Assembly (NCBI GenBank): GCA_032358255.1
Contig: JAULBX010025076.1
Coordinates: forward strand, 1-64,000
DNA length: 64,000 bases
Direction: 5' to 3'
Source of the DNA: Heterotrichella gracilis
Taxonomy: Eukaryota; Sar; Xanthophyceae; Tribonematales; Xanthonemataceae
Positions 62,101-64,000 of this stretch are shown one piece after another (position 1 is the stretch's first letter; every line of letters begins with the position of its first letter). The notes under the pieces were generated by a model that worked only from the letters and a program-made list of their open reading frames with translations, did not search any database and had not been told where the DNA came from. The position numbers and the translations under genes are program-made.

Positions 62101-64000
62101 TCATGGTAAGCAGACATGGAAACGCTAAACCCTAGATGTGCAGAAATGCGGACTACCTCACAGTCATGGTGAGCAGACATGGAAACCCTGAATTCCAAAG
62201 TACAGAACGCGGACCACCGCATTGTTATGATATGGACATGGACACCCTAAACGGAGAACGCGGTTTGCCTCACAATGAATGGTAAGGGCATAGAAAAGGT
62301 TGGCCACCACATTGAAGTGAACGTAAATAAGCATGCCGCAGTCTGATGCGGCCTGCATCCCCCGCTTTTTCGAGATGAGTCGCCCAACAACATTTCTGCG
62401 CCTCCTTGTGACCCATTTGCTTTTATATGTGCAGCGTGGCCTCCAGCTGAGCAAGCAGCAGGAGGACCAGACGCTGCTGGTTATGTGACCATGCTTGATC
62501 GCCTTGTGATCATGTGTGATCGCCTTGTTAAATACGTCTTTTCCCCCCTTGCAGCGCGGCCTGCAGCTGAGCAAGCAGCAGGAGGACCAGATCCTGCTGG
62601 CCCGGAAGATCGCGCTTGCTGAGCTGAAGAGCATCGCTGAGGAGCGCAAGGAGATCATGTCGGGGCTGTTCATGGAGCTGCTCAAGACAAGCAAGGTGGG
62701 GGTGGGGGTGGGGATTGTAGGCGGTTGTTCATGGGGAAATATAGTGGGGTGCCGTTTGCCTGGCTGCTTTTATGGTTGTGATCCCCAAAGTTGGTGGTGG
62801 CAAAATCCTTAGGCCCTGACATGGGTTGTGGCAAGGAGATCATGTCGGGGCTGCTCATGGAGCTGCTCAAGACAAGCAAGGTGGGAGGGAGGGGGGCGGG
62901 AAACACATATCCATAATTTAATCTAAATACATATAATTTCTGTTTACTTCCTGTATCTCTACTTGCTGTGTGCTCCTGCAAAACGACTGGTTCCACCTAT
63001 ACCTAGGTATTTAAAATAAGTGAATGTTTTGTATTTTTTTTGTTTATTTATCTGCTTTCTGCCTTGTACAGGAGGACTGGTTCAGCTGTGCCTCTGTGCC
63101 CAAGCTGCATCGCAACTTCAGCAGGGAGCGGGACGCGTGCTTTGCATTCTGGTTCACCTTCGTCGAAGAGGTGGGCAGCAGAGTGATCATTTGTGATCAT
63201 TATATGATCATATGATCATACCTGGCGAGTCACAGGGCCGCAAAGAGTGCAGTTGCCAGTGAACATCGCATGATCATCCTGTGATCATCTTGCTGGGCCG
63301 ATTGCCAGGGCCATGCGTATGACCATTCCCTTGACCCTCCCCATTCATTCATGCATCATTTTAAACCCCACCCTGCCTCCTCTCTTCCAGACCATGAGCA
63401 ACATTCAGGAGGCCTACCTTGAGACCTCGGTCTACCCCTGGGCACCAGACATCTGGGCAATTACTGAGCACCTGGCAGTGGTGCGCAAGCACGAGAGCGC
63501 AGGTGAGGCCCCAAACCCTACAGGGTTTTGGCTACACACGCACTTGTAGGGCAATCACGAGCATCTGGCCATGGTACACGAGCACGAGAGGGCAGGTGGG
63601 CCGTGCACTGGCGACGTTTACACTGGGTAGAATATTGGTGTGGGTACTTGCACACCGACTGCACTACTGCCCAGTAGCGCATGCGAGTGTTGCCCACAGC
63701 GCCCATGCAAATATCCTTTACAAATTGGCAGTAAATGGCAAAACCAATGCTGTCCAACACAATCAGCCAGCCAGCATCAATCATAGCTCCTGACCATGGT
63801 GGCTTCGTGGTGACTTGCCACTCCCACTTCCCCTTCTCCATTGGAGGCCAGCAGTGCCTAAACCCTCCATCCTATAAAACCTACCTCTCACACCTTAAAC
63901 CCTACTCGCCTGCAGGCCAGCCCGTGCCCGAGCTTGACTTTGGCGCTTCGGTCCTTGAGAAGCTTATGCCCAAGTACACCGCCTTCTCCATCCTCACCAT
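59130..64000 (+). CDS. bZIP transcription factor, partial at window end (at least 597 aa)
   Basis: Nine exons join in phase: 59130-59939, 60557-60712, 60943-61098, 61396-61491, 61971-62105, 62555-62695, 63072-63170, 63391-63502 and 63916-64000 (continues). The N-terminal 250 residues are disordered and rich in Pro/Ser/Gln, as in activation regions. A basic region, EKNRVAQRRFRMRQKEKIK, spans the first junction and carries the Asn…Ala-Gln-Arg-Arg-Phe-Arg core of bZIP DNA-binding helices. Leucine-zipper heptads follow (LDQLVERVGQLELEKAHLM). The rest is a long helical region (ENFFPRHIAKSKMLLKQIQ, SCYYWAIFCYNYH, KHESAGQPVPELDFG) of unknown fold. The frame is open upstream of ATG 59130 to an acceptor at 59097, so a further N-terminal exon is possible. 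Introns 1, 5, 6 and 8 hold decayed copies of neighbouring junctions. Confidence 0.85.
60388..60556. repeat. tandem copies of the bZIP exon 2 acceptor
   Basis: Three copies of (A/C)TGCGGT(G/T)GCGTACAG-GAG-like sequence, with CAG at 60408-60410, 60482-60484 and 60554-60556. Spacing is 74 and 72 bp. Only the last is followed by the full coding exon. Confidence 0.8.
61882..61948. repeat. degenerate telomere-like C-rich tract
   Basis: CCTAAACCCTACCC … CCTTAAACCTTAATCCTAGA units in bZIP intron 4, ending about 20 bp before the acceptor at 61970. Confidence 0.7.
62085..62292. repeat. decaying tandem copies of the bZIP exon 5 donor
   Basis: Four copies of GCGGACTACCTCACAGTCATG-like sequence followed by G(T)AAGCAGACATGG-like sequence. 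ATG/donor positions are 62103, 62166, 62227 and 62279. The first is the real exon end; the others diverge progressively. Confidence 0.8.
62435..62479 (+). pseudogene. duplicate of the first 45 nt of bZIP exon 6
   Basis: CGTGGCCTCCAGCTGAGC… matches the start of exon 6 (62555) with few changes. It keeps a GTGCAG acceptor before it and a GTTATG after CTGCTG. The spacing is exactly 120 bp. Translated in frame it repeats RGLQLSKQQEDQ. Confidence 0.8.
62836..62880 (+). pseudogene. duplicate of the last 45 nt of bZIP exon 6
   Basis: GAGATCATGTCGGGGCTGCT… matches the end of exon 6 (62651-62695) and keeps a GTGGGA donor. Only a weak GCAAG precedes it. It lies 185 bp downstream of the original. Confidence 0.8.
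63549..63595 (+). pseudogene. decayed duplicate of the end of bZIP exon 8
   Basis: GGGCAATCACGAGCATCTGG…CACGAGAGGGCAG followed by GTGGG copies the exon 8 end and donor at 63455-63502. One base is missing, so the frame is broken. Confidence 0.75.
63857..63906. repeat. degenerate telomere-like C-rich tract before an acceptor
   Basis: CCTAAACCCTCCATCC … CCTTAAACCCTACTC units ending about 9 bp before the CAG at 63913-63915. Confidence 0.7.

Overview
This is nuclear DNA from a green alga, most likely a trebouxiophyte-like chlorophyte. Genes carry many short introns with GT(G/A)…CAG borders. The gene set is plant-type: caleosin, a MAP kinase, MAF1, GPN1, fasciclin-domain proteins and an algal bZIP factor. 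Degenerate telomere-like CCCTAAA/TTTAGGG tracts of the plant type are scattered through introns and spacers. All gene models below are hand-spliced. Every internal junction was checked for reading phase, but no transcript evidence was available.

Layout, left to right: (1) minus, partial, a possible CBM45 starch-binding protein (49-1461). (2) plus, armadillo-repeat protein (2817-5350), convergent with (3) minus, formiminotransferase (5908-7916). (4) plus, a giant coiled-coil gene of about 40 exons (8939-25450) with an internal alternative last exon (17824-18300). (5) minus, caleosin (26568-29305). (6) plus, MAP kinase with a changed activation-loop motif (30775-33157). (7) and (8) two single-domain fasciclin proteins transcribed away from each other (34343-36370 minus; 39119-40448 plus). 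(9) minus, glycine-rich AS8-like protein (40859-42918). (10) plus, MAF1 (43655-45233). (11) minus, TPMT-family methyltransferase (46423-49014). (12) plus, a 69-aa membrane protein (49477-49686) just ahead of (13) a METTL21-like methyltransferase (49727-52271). (14) plus, type II membrane protein with sialidase-type Asp-boxes (53124-55323). (15) minus, GPN1 GTPase (55628-57887). (16) plus, bZIP factor running off the window (59130-64000).

The genes do not form one pathway. They are ordinary housekeeping, signalling and surface genes, arranged mainly as divergent and convergent pairs.

The most unusual signal lies in the introns. At many places an intron holds one or more decayed local copies of the adjoining exon-intron junction, about 50-200 bp away. 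One copy has apparently become a 9-codon microexon (5050-5076). Another brackets a telomere-repeat intron that may be recently gained (54675-54761). Others form small arrays in the bZIP gene. Telomere-like tracts often sit with G-rich sense strand just after donors and C-rich sense strand just before acceptors. Three consecutive GC-AG introns, two unrelated foldback elements and the alternative last exon of the coiled-coil gene are also worth attention.
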